Below, piece by piece: positions 10,057-20,014 of a stretch of DNA of 64,000 bases; position 1 is the first letter of the stretch, and each line of letters opens with the position of its first letter. This DNA comes from Methylobacterium tardum (GTDB lineage: Bacteria; Pseudomonadota; Alphaproteobacteria; Rhizobiales; Beijerinckiaceae). The notes beneath the pieces are model-generated. The model was not told the DNA's origin. It did no database searches and was given only the letters and a program-made list of their open reading frames with translations. A program made the position numbers and the translations under genes. The stretch is taken from NCBI RefSeq assembly GCF_023546765.1, contig NZ_CP097484.1, positions 4,248,001 through 4,312,000 on the forward strand, in the 5' to 3' direction.

Positions 10057-10968
10057 ATGGTCGCGACGAACGCCCTCGACGCCGGCAGGCGCATCCCCGG
10101 CCGGCGCGAGAGCGAGGGCGCGACCGCCCTCTCCGACAAGATGCCCCGCCTCGTCCTGGAGGCGCGCCGCGTGTCGAGCCTGCTGGCCCACGGCCTGCAC
10201 GGCCGTCGCCGCGCCGGGCCGGGCGAGAGCTTCTGGCAGTTCCGGCCCTTCGTCACTGGCGAGGCCGCCGCCCGGGTCGACTGGCGCCGCTCGGCCCGGG
10301 ACGACCGGCTCTACGTGCGCGAGCGTGAATGGGAGGCCGCTCACAACATCTGGCTGTGGATCGACCGCTCGGCCTCCATGGGCTTCGCGTCGGACCTCGC
10401 ATCGGCACCGAAGGTCGAGCGCGCGCTCATCCTGGGGCTGGGACTCGCCGACGCCTTCGTGGAAGGCGGCGAGCGTGTGGGCCTTCTCGGGCTGACCCGG
10501 GCGACCGCCTCCCGCGGGATTGTCGAGCGGCTGGCGCAGGCGCTGGTGGCGGACAAAGCCGGCCTGAGCGAGGACCTGCCGCCCCGGGCGAGTCCCGCCC
10601 GCTTCGGCGAGGTGGTGCTGATCGGCGACTTCCTGACCGCGCCGGACCGGATCGCCGCCTCCGTGCAGAGCCTCGCCGGCCGCGGCAGCCGCGGCCATCT
10701 CCTGGTGATCGTCGATCCGATCGAGGAGACTTTTCCATTCACCGGACAGGCCGTGCTGCACGACCTCGAAGGCAGCCTCAGCCTCGATATCGGCGACGCC
10801 GACGCCTGGGGCGCGCGCTACCGCGCCCGGATCGCCGAGCACCGGGCCGCGTTGGCCGCCATCACCCGCAGCCAGGGCTGGACCTTGACGATCCACCGCA
10901 CCGACCGGCCGGCGAGCGAGGCGGCCCTCCGGCTCGCCACGCTGATCGCCGCCCGCGGCACGGAGTGA
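10057..10968 (+). CDS. DUF58 domain-containing protein
   Basis: This 303-residue protein carries the DUF58 signature: an acidic/aromatic segment ESFWQFRPFVTGEAAARVDW (residues about 57-76) followed by RRSARDDRLYVRERE, then a von Willebrand-like strand WIDRSASMGF (101-110) with a partial DxSxS metal-site pattern. DUF58 proteins accompany MoxR ATPases, as this one does 297 bases downstream of the MoxR gene, and are thought to present substrates or metal-binding partners. No membrane segments are evident, so it is probably cytoplasmic or peripheral. The next gene starts only seven bases downstream, so the two are co-transcribed. Confidence 0.88.
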   Translation: MVATNALDAGRRIPGRRESEGATALSDKMPRLVLEARRVSSLLAHGLHGRRRAGPGESFWQFRPFVTGEAAARVDWRRSARDDRLYVREREWEAAHNIWLWIDRSASMGFASDLASAPKVERALILGLGLADAFVEGGERVGLLGLTRATASRGIVERLAQALVADKAGLSEDLPPRASPARFGEVVLIGDFLTAPDRIAASVQSLAGRGSRGHLLVIVDPIEETFPFTGQAVLHDLEGSLSLDIGDADAWGARYRARIAEHRAALAAITRSQGWTLTIHRTDRPASEAALRLATLIAARGTE

Positions 10969-10975
10969 GGCCAGC

Positions 10976-13794
10976 ATGCTGGGTCTGACCTTCGCGGCGC
11001 CTCTGGCGCTCGCCGCCCTGATCGGCCTTCCCGCCCTGTGGTTCCTGCTGCGGGTGACCCCGCCGCGCCCGCGGCGGATCAACTTTCCGCCGCTCAAGCT
11101 CGTCGCGGACCTGATCCCGCAGCGGCAGACGCCGGCCCGGACGCCGCCCTGGCTGCTGATCCTCCGGCTGCTGATCGCCGCCGCCCTCATCCTGGCGGTC
11201 GCCGGCCCGGTCTGGAACGCCGGGGGCGTCGGGGCCGGGGGCGGCCGCAGCGCGCTTCTCGTGCTCCTCGACAACGGCTTCCCCGCCGCCCACGACTGGC
11301 GCGACCGGCTGCGCGTCGCCACCGACGCCGTGGAGGGCGCTGCCCGCGACGGCCGACCCGTGGCGGTGATCGGGCTGGCGGATGCGCCGGCAGCCTTCGA
11401 GGCGAAGACGCCGGCCGCCGCGCTTGAGCGGCTGCGCGCCCTCGCGCCGCGCCCGATCCTGCCTGCCCGGGACGCGCATCTCGCCACCATCGGCGCCTTC
11501 CTGGAGAAGAACCAGGGCGCCGGACTCGTCTGGATCAGCGACGGCGTCGCCGGCGCCAGCGACGAGCGCTTCGCCAAGGGCCTCGCCGACCTCGTCGGCG
11601 GCAGCGGCGCCGCGCTCACCATCCTGCGCGCCGAGAGGCCGCCGGCTTTGGCCCTCACCGCCACCGAGAATGCCGGCAAGCTCGTCACCCACGCCCTGCG
11701 GGCCGTGCCGAACGGGCGTGATTCCGGCGTGATCCGGGCGCTGGACCAGAAGGGCCTGCCGCTCGCCGAGCGCGACTTCGCCTTCGCGGCCGATGCCACC
11801 GAAGCGGACGCGACCTTCGAGATGCCCGTGGAGCTGCGCAACAGCATCAGCCGGCTGGAGATTGCGGGCGAGCGCTCGGCCGGCGCCGTGGTGCTGCAGG
11901 ACGAGCGCGGTAAGCGGCGCCGGGTCGGCCTCGTCTTCGGCGGCACCCTCGACCGGCCCAGCCCCTGCTGGCGCCGACCTACTACCTCGCCCGCGCGCTC
12001 CAGCCCTTCGCGGACGTGCAGGAGCCGCGCGGCGCCAAGGGCACGGCGGACTCGATCAACCAACTCCTCGACAATCAGGTCTCGGTTCTGGTGCTGGCCG
12101 ATGTCGGCGCGCTGGACGAGAAGACCACCGCCCGGATCGAGAGCTTCGTGAAGGAGGGCGGCCTGCTGCTGCGCTTCGCCGGCCCGCGTCTAGCCGCCGG
12201 CAACGATCCGCTAGTGCCGGTGCGCCTGCGCCGCGGCGGCCGGACGCTCGGCGGGACGCTCTCCTGGGACAGCCCCAAGACCCTGGCCCCCTTCCCGCCC
12301 GAGAGCCCGTTCGCGGGCCTGACGCCGCCGGCCGATATCGGCGTGCGCCGCCAGATCCTGGCCGAGCCGGATGGCGACCTGCCGAACCGGACCTGGGCGT
12401 CGCTCCAGGACGGCACCCCGATCGTGACCGCGCAGAAGCGTGGCCAGGGCACGATCGTGCTCTTCCACGTCACCGCCGACACGACGTGGTCGAACCTGCC
12501 GCTCTCCGGGCTGTTCATCGACATGCTCCGGCGCGTCGTGGCGCTGGCCGGCGCCTCGGCGCCGGTCCAGGGCGATGCCCCGCGAGCCGCTGCCCCGGTG
12601 CTCGCGCCGCGGGTGACGCTGGACGGGTTCGGGGCGCTCGGCTCGCCGCCGGCCTCGGCCACCGCGGTGGCGGCCGACTACGCCGACCGGGCCAATTCCG
12701 AACACCCGCCGGGCTTCTACGGCCCGCCGGACGGAGGCATCAGCGTGAACGCCCTGAAACCGGACGACCGGCTGAAGCCCCTGGACACGGCCGCTCTCGC
12801 GAGCGCCCGCACCGGATCGCTCGCCGGGGCCGAGGCCCTGGACCTGCGTCCGAGCCTGTTCACCCTCGCGCTGCTTCTGCTCGCCCTCGACACCCTGGCG
12901 GGCCTGTGGCTCGGCGGCTTCCTGCGCCGTGCTGGGCTGGCGGCCCGCCTGCGCGGGCGGCCCGCGGTCGTGGCACTGGCGGGCCTGCTGGTATTCGCGG
13001 CGCTGCCCGGACAGCCGGTTCGCGCCGAGGAACCGCCGGCCAACCGGCCGAACGGCATCGAGTCGGCGCTGGTCACGCGCCTCGCCTACGTGATCACGGG
13101 CGATGCCGCCGTGGACGAGGCGAGCCGGACCGGGCTCACCGGCCTGACCCAGATGCTGGCCTCCCGCACCGCCCTGGAGCCCGGCGAGCCGGCCGGGATC
13201 GATCCGGCCAGGGACGAGCTGGCCTTCTATCCGCTGATCTACTGGCCGATCGCGCCCGCCCGGCCGCAACCTTCGGAAGCCGCGATCCGCAAGATCGACG
13301 CATTCATGCGCAACGGCGGCACGGTCCTGTTCGACACCCGCGACGCGCTCACCGCCCGCCCGGGCGGGCCGCCCTCACCGGAGGCCGCCTATCTGCGCAA
13401 GATGCTGGCGACGCTCGAGGTGCCGGAGCTGGAGCCGGTGCCCCTCGACCACGTGCTGACCAAGGCGTTCTACCTCGTGGACAGCTTCCCGGGCCGCTAC
13501 GCCACCGGCCAGACCTGGGTGGAGGCGCTGCCGCCCGCCGCCGAGGGCGCCGAGCGCCGCCCGGCCCGCGCGGGCGACGGGGTGAGCCCGATCATCATCA
13601 CCGGCAACGATCTCGCCGCCGCCTGGGCGGTGGGCCGCCGGGGCGAGCCGCTCTACCCGGTGGTGGGCGGCGACCAGCGCCAGCGCGAGATGGCGTTCCG
13701 CGGCGGCGTCAACATCGTGATGTACACGCTGACCGGCAACTACAAGGCGGATCAGGTCCATGTGCCCGCGCTGCTGGAGCGGCTGGGGCAGTGA
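10976..13794 (+). pseudogene. BatA-like/DUF4159 membrane protein, apparent single-base frameshift
   Basis: Two frames together give one protein of about 939 residues. The first (10976 to about 11957) has two N-terminal transmembrane segments with LPALWFLLRVTPPRPRRINF, typical of BatA-like proteins. The second (about 11959-13794) continues with APTYYLARALQPFADVQEP, a membrane segment (LFTLALLLLALDTLAGLWLG) and a C-terminal DUF4159 domain (ELAFYPLIYWPIAP, GGTVLFDTRDA). The frame changes at the C run 11957-11959 (CGGCCCAGCCCC); one extra C would restore it. This is either a true mutation or a homopolymer sequencing error. If real, the MoxR-DUF58 partner is split. Its position between DUF58 and the next membrane protein fits the intact cluster. 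Confidence 0.85.
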
Positions 13795-13838
13795 TGGGTT
13801 TGAACCGAGCCCGCCAGGAACGCATGGTCCAATCAGCC

Positions 13839-13950
13839 GACCTCATCCTGAGGTGCGGGATTGCGGCGGGAGCCACGAAGGAGCCCTCCGGAGGGCGCCG
13901 CGCTCCCTGGAGCCCGCCTTCGCGGCCGCTGGCGCGGCCCCTCAGGATGC
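13839..13950. repeat. Intergenic inverted repeat with CCTCATCCTGAGG arms
   Basis: ACCTCATCCTGAGGTGC at the left (itself palindromic) is matched by CCCCTCAGGATGCGGGG at the right, around a GC-rich core. It occupies most of the 214-base gap between the DUF4159 gene and the next cluster gene. Similar CCTCAGGATG sequences are common between genes in Rhizobiales (from memory). There is no coding potential. Confidence 0.6.
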
Positions 13951-14008
13951 GGGGATCTGATCGGTCCACGGCCGCTCGGAACGCACAGGTCCCGGAGGCC
14001 GGATCGTC

Positions 14009-16093
14009 ATGCTGAGCCTCAGCTTCACCCCCCTCCTGCCCTGGCCGGCCATCGCCGTCCTCGGCGCCATCGTCGCCGTCCTGGCGGTGTTCGCCGTGCT
14101 GGCGCGCGGCCGGACCGCGCTGCTGCGGGTCCTGGTCCTCGCACTGGTCCTGGCGGCCCTCACCAACCCGGCCCTGGTGCGCGAGGACCGCGAGCCCGTG
14201 AAGGACGTGGCGGCGATCGTGGTCGACCGGTCTGGATCCCAGCAGCTCGGCGACCGCCCGCAGATGACCGACGCGGTCCGCGCCGAGCTGCAGCGCCGCT
14301 TCGGCGCCCTCGCCAATATCGAGCCGCGCTTCATCGACGTGCCCGACGCCAAGGACGGCGATGACGGCACCAAGCTGTTCACCGCCCTGGGCCAGGCGCT
14401 GGCCGACGTACCGCCCGAGCGGCTCGCGGGGATCGTGATGCTCACGGACGGCGTGGTCCACGACGTCCCGGCGTCGCTCGCCCAGCTCGGCATCAAGGCG
14501 CCGCTCCACGTGCTGGTGACCGGCCATCCGGACGAGCGTGACCGGCAGATCAAGCTGCTGGAAGCGCCGCGCTTCGGCATCGTCGGCAAGGACCTGACGA
14601 TCCGCGCCGAGGTGATGGAGCGCGGCGGCACCGGCCACGCGGTCGTGACCGTGCGCCGCGACGGCGAGGAGATCGGCCGTCGGGATGTGGCCACCGACAA
14701 GCCGTTCTCGCTCACCACACGGATCGAGCATGGCGGCCCGAACGTGGTGGAGATCGAGGTCGAGCCGCTGCCGGGCGAGCTCACCACGGTCAACAACCGC
14801 GCAGTCCTGCCGATCGAGGGCATCCGCGAGAAGCTCCGGGTGCTGCTCGTCTCCGGCGAGCCGCACCAGGGCGAGCGCACGTGGCGCAACTTGCTGAAGT
14901 CCGACGCCAACGTCGACCTCGTCCACTTCACCATCCTGCGCCCGCCGGAGAAGCAGGACGGCACGCCGATCTCCGAACTCTCCCTGATCGCCTTCCCGAC
15001 GCGCGAGCTGTTCGTCCAGAAGATCAAGGATTTCGACCTGATCATCTTCGACCGCTACGCCAACCAGAGCGTGCTGCCGCAGGCCTATTTCGACAACATC
15101 GTCCGCTACGTCCGCGAGGGCGGCGCCCTGCTGATCGCCGCCGGGCCCGAATTCGCCGGCCCCGCGAGCCTCGCCCGCACCCGCCTCGCCGGCATCCTGC
15201 CCGGCGATCCGGACGGGCGCGTCGTCGAGAAGCCCTACAAGGCGGCGCCGACCCAGATCGGCCAGCGTCATCCGGTCACCCGCGCCCTGCCGGGCTCGGA
15301 CGCGAACCCGCCCGCCTGGGGCGACTGGCTGCGCATCATCGAGGCCCGGACCCGCCCCGGCATCCAGCCGATCCTGTCGGGCGCCGAGGGGCTGCCGCTG
15401 CTCGCCCTGTCGCGCGAGGACAAGGGCCGGGTCGCCCTGCTGCTGTCCGATCACGCCTGGCTCTGGGCGCGGGGCTACCAGGAGGGCGGCCCCTATCTCG
15501 ACCTGCTGCGCCGCCTCGGCCACTGGCTGATGAAGGAGCCGGCCCTGGAGGAGGAGGCCCTGCGCGCCCAGACCACCGGCCGCGGCCGCGAGGTGCGGGT
15601 CGAGCGGCAGACCATGGCGGACCAGACCGAGCCCGTCACCGTCACCGGACCGACCGGCAAGGTGACGATGCTGACGCTGAAGCCCGGCGAACCCGGCCTG
15701 TTCACCGCCACCTTCGACGCCGAGACGCTCGGGCTGCACACCCTGCGCTCGGGCAATCTCGTCGCCTTCGTCAGCGTCGGACCCGCCAATCCGCGCGAGC
15801 TCGCCGACGTCTTCAGCGACACGGAGCGCCTGAAGGCCGTGGCCGACGGATCGGGCGGCTCGGTCCGCCGGATCGCCGAGGCCGGCGGCGGCATCCAGGT
15901 GCCGCGTCTCGCGGTGGTGCGCGGCGGCCGCACGGCCGGCGGCGACTGGATCGGCTTCCGGCCGAGCGACAGCGCCAACATCCGCGGCGTCGAGGTCTAC
16001 CCGCTGGCGCTGGGTCTGGCGGCGCTCGCCGCGCTCGCCGCCGCCCTGCTCGCCATGTGGCTGGTCGAGGGCCGACGAGGCCGGGCGGCGTGA
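14009..16093 (+). CDS. Large membrane protein of MoxR cluster (glutamine amidotransferase-like/VWA-like)
   Basis: The product is 694 residues. Two N-terminal membrane helices (PWPAIAVLGAIVAVLAVFAV, then LLRVLVLALVLAALTNPAL) are followed by a periplasmic part with a VWA-like strand AAIVVDRSGSQQ (DxSxS), a region like class I glutamine amidotransferases (IIFDRYAN, YVREGGALLIAAGPEF) without an obvious catalytic triad, and a final helix near the C-terminus (LALGLAALAALAAALLAMWL). It is the last gene of the MoxR-DUF58-DUF4159 set. Such proteins are presumed membrane scaffolds for the MoxR system. Specific function is unknown. Confidence 0.8.
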   Translation: MLSLSFTPLLPWPAIAVLGAIVAVLAVFAVLARGRTALLRVLVLALVLAALTNPALVREDREPVKDVAAIVVDRSGSQQLGDRPQMTDAVRAELQRRFGALANIEPRFIDVPDAKDGDDGTKLFTALGQALADVPPERLAGIVMLTDGVVHDVPASLAQLGIKAPLHVLVTGHPDERDRQIKLLEAPRFGIVGKDLTIRAEVMERGGTGHAVVTVRRDGEEIGRRDVATDKPFSLTTRIEHGGPNVVEIEVEPLPGELTTVNNRAVLPIEGIREKLRVLLVSGEPHQGERTWRNLLKSDANVDLVHFTILRPPEKQDGTPISELSLIAFPTRELFVQKIKDFDLIIFDRYANQSVLPQAYFDNIVRYVREGGALLIAAGPEFAGPASLARTRLAGILPGDPDGRVVEKPYKAAPTQIGQRHPVTRALPGSDANPPAWGDWLRIIEARTRPGIQPILSGAEGLPLLALSREDKGRVALLLSDHAWLWARGYQEGGPYLDLLRRLGHWLMKEPALEEEALRAQTTGRGREVRVERQTMADQTEPVTVTGPTGKVTMLTLKPGEPGLFTATFDAETLGLHTLRSGNLVAFVSVGPANPRELADVFSDTERLKAVADGSGGSVRRIAEAGGGIQVPRLAVVRGGRTAGGDWIGFRPSDSANIRGVEVYPLALGLAALAALAAALLAMWLVEGRRGRAA

Positions 16094-16237
16094 GGACATC
16101 CGTTCGCGCAAGGCGCGCGTCGCTCGGCCCCATGGCGCGTGTGCGAGCGCGCTCGACGCCCGGGGCACGCCCGGCCTATGACCCTGACTGAACGCCCGCG
16201 CCCCGCGCGGGCTCGACGCAACGGAGACAGCCTGCCC

Positions 16238-18151
16238 GTGACAGCGCAGACCGCGACCGGACGCCTTCTCGCCGCGACGCTCCTCGTCGCCTGCCTCCAG
16301 CTCGCCCCGGCGCACGCGCAGGAACCGGCCGCGATGCCGTCGACGCCGGCCACCCTGCCCGCTGCCAACGGCCAGTGGACCCACGCGATCACGCTGATGG
16401 GCCAGCCGAAATACGGCCCCGACTTCAAGCACTTCGACTACGCCGACCCGGCCGCCCCCAAGGGCGGGATGGTCCGCTTCGGCGCGCAGGGCGGATTCGA
16501 CAACTTCAACATCGTCGTCGCCGGCCTGAAGGGCGATCTCGAAGGCGGCGTCCAGCAGATCTACGATCCGCTGATGACCGAGTCCTCGGACGAGCCGTTC
16601 ACCTCCTACGGCCTGCTCGCCGAGGCGGTCCGGATCGCCCCCGATCTCGGCTCGGTCTCGTACCGGCTGCGCGAGAACGCCCGCTGGCACGACGGCAAGC
16701 CGATCACCCCCGAGGACGTGGTCTGGTCCTTCGACGTGCTGAAGGCCAACAGCCCGTTCTACGCCGCCTATTACCAGACGGTCGCGAAGGCCGAGGCGAC
16801 CGGGCCGCACGAGGTAACCTTCACCTTCACCGAGACCGGCAACCGCGAGCTGCCGCAGGTGATCGGGCAGCTGCGCGTCCTGCCCAAGCACTGGTGGACC
16901 GCCAAGGACGCCAACGGCAAGCAACGCAGCGTCACCGAGACCACCCTGGAGCCGCCGCTCGGCTCCGGCCCGTATCGGCTCGCGAAGTTCGAGCCCGGGC
17001 GGACCGCGACCTACACCCGCGTGCCCGACTATTGGGGCAAGGACCTGCCGGTGAATGCCGGGCGCTACAACTTCGACACGGAGCGCTACGAGTATTTCCG
17101 CGACGGCACCGTGCTGGTCGAGGCGCTGAAGGGCGACCTCTACGACTTCCGCGTCGAGAACATCGCCCGGAACTGGGCCACGGCCTACGACGATTTCCCG
17201 GCCGTGAAGGAAGGCCGCTTGATCAAGGAGGCGTTCCCCGACCGCGGCATGGGCATCATGCAGGCCTTCGTGTTCAACACCCGCAAGGACAAGTTCAAGG
17301 ATCCGCGCGTGCGCCGGGCCTTCAACCTCGCGATGAACTACGAGGAGATGAACAAGGCCCTGTTCTACGGCCTCTACAACCGGATCAACTCCTACTTCTT
17401 CGGCTCGGAGCTGGCCTCCTCGGGCCTGCCGGAGGGCGACGAGAAGGCGGTCCTCGAGAGCGTCAAGGACAAGATCCCGCCCTCCGTCTTCACCACGCCG
17501 TACACCAATCCGGTCAACGACAGCCCCGAGGCCGTGCGCAAGAACCTGCGCGAGGCCGTCGGCCTGCTGCGCGAGGCGGGCTACGAGCTGCGCGGCGGCA
17601 AGATGGTCAACAAGGCCACGGGCGAGCCGCTGACCGTCGAGTTCCTGGAGTTCCAGAACACCTTCGAGCGGGTGATCCTGCCGTTCTCGGCGCAGCTGAA
17701 GCTCATCGGCATCGACGCGACGCTACGGGTGATCGACCAAGCCCAGTACCAGAACCGCATCCGCAACTTCGATTTCGAGGTCACCACGTCGAACTGGGGC
17801 GAGTCGCTCTCGCCGGGCAACGAGCAGCGCGAGTACTGGGGCTCGGCGGCCGCCGACAAGCCGGGCTCGCGCAACCTGATCGGCATCAAGGATCCCGGCA
17901 TCGACGCACTGATCGAGAAGGTGATCTTCGCCAAGGACCGGCCCGCCGTCATCGCGGCCACCCGCGCCCTCGACCGGGTGCTGCTCGCCCACGATTACGT
18001 CGTGCCGCAATGGTCCTCGAACCAGCAGCGGACCCTGCGCTGGAACCGGTTCGGCCACCCGGCGATCCTGCCGCTCTACGCCAGCTCCGGCTTCCCGACG
18101 ACGTGGTGGTACGACGAAGCACGGGCCGCGAAGACCGGAGCCCCGCGTTGA
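16238..18151 (+). CDS. ABC transporter substrate-binding protein, family 5 (YejA-like)
   Basis: This is a periplasmic peptide/nickel-type solute-binding protein (SBP_bac_5) of about 637 residues. The GTG at 16238 has GGAG 11 bases upstream and gives a clean signal peptide (TGRLLAATLLVACLQLAPAHA, cut before QEP). An ATG at 16178 would add 20 Arg/Pro-rich residues. Family motifs include ENARWHDGKPITPEDVVWSF, LEPPLGSGPYRL and DPRVRRAFNLAMNYEEMN. YejA-like proteins bind oligopeptides. A second homologue follows with overlapping stop and start codons, then a YejB-type permease. The two binding proteins are clearly related (both contain a KYGPDFxHFxY stretch and LPVN...NNFD/YNFD), so they arose by tandem duplication. 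Confidence 0.88.
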   Translation: MTAQTATGRLLAATLLVACLQLAPAHAQEPAAMPSTPATLPAANGQWTHAITLMGQPKYGPDFKHFDYADPAAPKGGMVRFGAQGGFDNFNIVVAGLKGDLEGGVQQIYDPLMTESSDEPFTSYGLLAEAVRIAPDLGSVSYRLRENARWHDGKPITPEDVVWSFDVLKANSPFYAAYYQTVAKAEATGPHEVTFTFTETGNRELPQVIGQLRVLPKHWWTAKDANGKQRSVTETTLEPPLGSGPYRLAKFEPGRTATYTRVPDYWGKDLPVNAGRYNFDTERYEYFRDGTVLVEALKGDLYDFRVENIARNWATAYDDFPAVKEGRLIKEAFPDRGMGIMQAFVFNTRKDKFKDPRVRRAFNLAMNYEEMNKALFYGLYNRINSYFFGSELASSGLPEGDEKAVLESVKDKIPPSVFTTPYTNPVNDSPEAVRKNLREAVGLLREAGYELRGGKMVNKATGEPLTVEFLEFQNTFERVILPFSAQLKLIGIDATLRVIDQAQYQNRIRNFDFEVTTSNWGESLSPGNEQREYWGSAAADKPGSRNLIGIKDPGIDALIEKVIFAKDRPAVIAATRALDRVLLAHDYVVPQWSSNQQRTLRWNRFGHPAILPLYASSGFPTTWWYDEARAAKTGAPR

Positions 18152-20010
18152 CGGGCGCCCCGTGGACGCCGACCCGCCGGAGCCTGGTCCTGGGGGCCGG
18201 TGCCCTGGCGGCGATCCGGCCGTCGGGCGAGACCTGGGCGGCCGACGCGGAGCGTCACGGCCTTTCCAGTTTCGGCGAGCTGAAATACGGCCCGGACTTC
18301 CAGCACTTCGCCTACGTGAACCCGATGGCGCCGCGGGGCGGCCGCTTCTCGGGCCAGCTCTCGTCGTCGACCGGAAACCAGGCGCTCAACACCTTCAACA
18401 CGCTCAACATCTACGTGCTGCGCGGCGAGGGTGCCGCCGGGATGAACCTGACCTTCGACAGCCTGATGGTCCGCGCCCTCGGCGAGCCGGACGCGGTCTA
18501 CGGGCTGCTGGCCCGCTCCGTCGCGGTCAGTCCGGACGGACTGACCTACACGTTCTCGCTGCGCCCGCAGGCGCGGTTCCACGACGGCTCGCGGCTCACC
18601 GCACAGGACGCCGCCTTCAGCCTCAAGCTCCTGCGCGACAAAGGCCATCCCGAGATCGCCGAGGTCATCCGCGCCATGACCGACGCGCGAGCCGAGGGTG
18701 AGGATCGGCTCGTCGTCACCTTCGCGCCGGATCGTGCCCGCGACCTGCCGCTGTTCGTGGCGCAGCTGCCGATCTTCTCGGCGGCCTATTACGGCGGCCG
18801 CGACTTCGAGGCCTCGACCCTGGAACCCCCTCTGGGTTCCGGCCCCTACCGGGTCGGCGCGGTCGATCCCGGCCGCTCGATCGGGCTTGAGCGGGTACCG
18901 GATTACTGGGCGGCCGACCTGCCGGTGAATGTCGGCCAGAACAACTTCGACGCGATCCGGTACGAGTATTTCCGCGACCGAACCGTGGCGTTCGAGGCGT
19001 TCAAGAGCGGCGCCTTCACGTTCCGGGAGGAATTCACCGCCCGGGTCTGGGCCACCGGCTACGACTTCCCGGCGCTCGCCGAGGGGCGCGTCGTCCGCGA
19101 GACGGTGCCGGATGCGCGGCCGAGCGGCACCCAGGGCTGGTGGATCAACACCCGCCGGGAGGCCTTCCGCGATCCCCGGGTGCGCGAGGCGATCGGCCTG
19201 TGCTTCGACTTCGAATGGTCGAACCGCAACCTGATGTACGGCGCCTACACGCGCACCGCCTCGTTCTTCGAGAATTCCGATCTCAAGGCGACCGGCAAGC
19301 CCTCGGCCGAGGAAATTGCCCTGCTGGAGCCGCTCAAGGCGCTGCCGCCGGAGGTGTTCGGCGAGGCCTGGACACCGCCGGTCTCGGACGGGTCCGGCCA
19401 GGACCGGGCCCTGCTCAAGCGCGCCGACGCGCTGCTGCGCGAGGCGGGCTGCACCCGGCAAGGGGGAAGCCTCCTGCTGCCCGGCGGGCAGCCGCTGACC
19501 CTCGAGTTCCTGGACGAGGATCCGGTCTTCCAGGCGGTCACGCAGCCCTTCATCCGCAATCTCGGGCTCCTGGGGATCCGGGCGAGCCTCCGCACCGTCG
19601 ATCCCGCGCAGTACCAAGCCCGGCTAAAGGATTTCGATTTCGATCTCACCGCCCGCCGTTATGCCAGCGGCATGACGCCGGGCGCGGAGCTGCGCGAGAC
19701 TTACGGCTCCCGGGCGGCCAGAACCGCGGGATCGAACAACCTGTCGGGGATCGCGGATCCGGCGATCGATACGCTTCTGACCGCGATCGCCGACGCCAAG
19801 TCGCGGGCGGAACTCACCACGGCCTGCCGAGCCCTCGACCGGGTGCTGCGGGCCGGGCGCTACTGGGTGCCGATGTGGTACGGCTCGACCCACCGTCTCG
19901 CGCTGTGGGACATCTACGGCCGCCCGGCCAACCCGCCGAAATACGATCTCGGCGCGCCCGGCACGTGGTGGTTCGACGCCGACAAGGCTAAGCGGATCGG
20001 GCGGGAGTAA
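18148..20010 (+). CDS. ABC transporter substrate-binding protein, family 5, TTG start, Tat-like leader
   Basis: This second YejA-like binding protein is 620 residues. The TTG at 18148 overlaps the upstream stop (TTGA) and has GGAG seven bases upstream (18137-18140); no ATG or GTG fits the homology start. The leader TPTRRSLVLGAGALAAI has a twin-arginine flavour, unlike the Sec-type leader of its neighbour. Conserved segments are LRPQARFHDGSRLTAQDAAF, TLEPPLGSGPYRV and DPRVREAIGLCFDFEWSN. It probably binds oligopeptides, possibly with different specificity. The permease gene starts five bases after its stop. Confidence 0.88.
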   Translation: MTGAPWTPTRRSLVLGAGALAAIRPSGETWAADAERHGLSSFGELKYGPDFQHFAYVNPMAPRGGRFSGQLSSSTGNQALNTFNTLNIYVLRGEGAAGMNLTFDSLMVRALGEPDAVYGLLARSVAVSPDGLTYTFSLRPQARFHDGSRLTAQDAAFSLKLLRDKGHPEIAEVIRAMTDARAEGEDRLVVTFAPDRARDLPLFVAQLPIFSAAYYGGRDFEASTLEPPLGSGPYRVGAVDPGRSIGLERVPDYWAADLPVNVGQNNFDAIRYEYFRDRTVAFEAFKSGAFTFREEFTARVWATGYDFPALAEGRVVRETVPDARPSGTQGWWINTRREAFRDPRVREAIGLCFDFEWSNRNLMYGAYTRTASFFENSDLKATGKPSAEEIALLEPLKALPPEVFGEAWTPPVSDGSGQDRALLKRADALLREAGCTRQGGSLLLPGGQPLTLEFLDEDPVFQAVTQPFIRNLGLLGIRASLRTVDPAQYQARLKDFDFDLTARRYASGMTPGAELRETYGSRAARTAGSNNLSGIADPAIDTLLTAIADAKSRAELTTACRALDRVLRAGRYWVPMWYGSTHRLALWDIYGRPANPPKYDLGAPGTWWFDADKAKRIGRE

Positions 20011-20014
20011 CGCC

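Noticed and set aside
13709..16924. A 1071-codon open frame on the minus strand
   Set aside because: It is antisense to the large membrane protein and the first peptide-binding gene, with the composition of a shadow frame and no ribosome binding site.
16375..18147. N-terminal extension of the second peptide-binding protein
   Set aside because: This frame is the shadow of the first binding protein. Homology, TTG at 18148 and its ribosome binding site place the true start at 18148.
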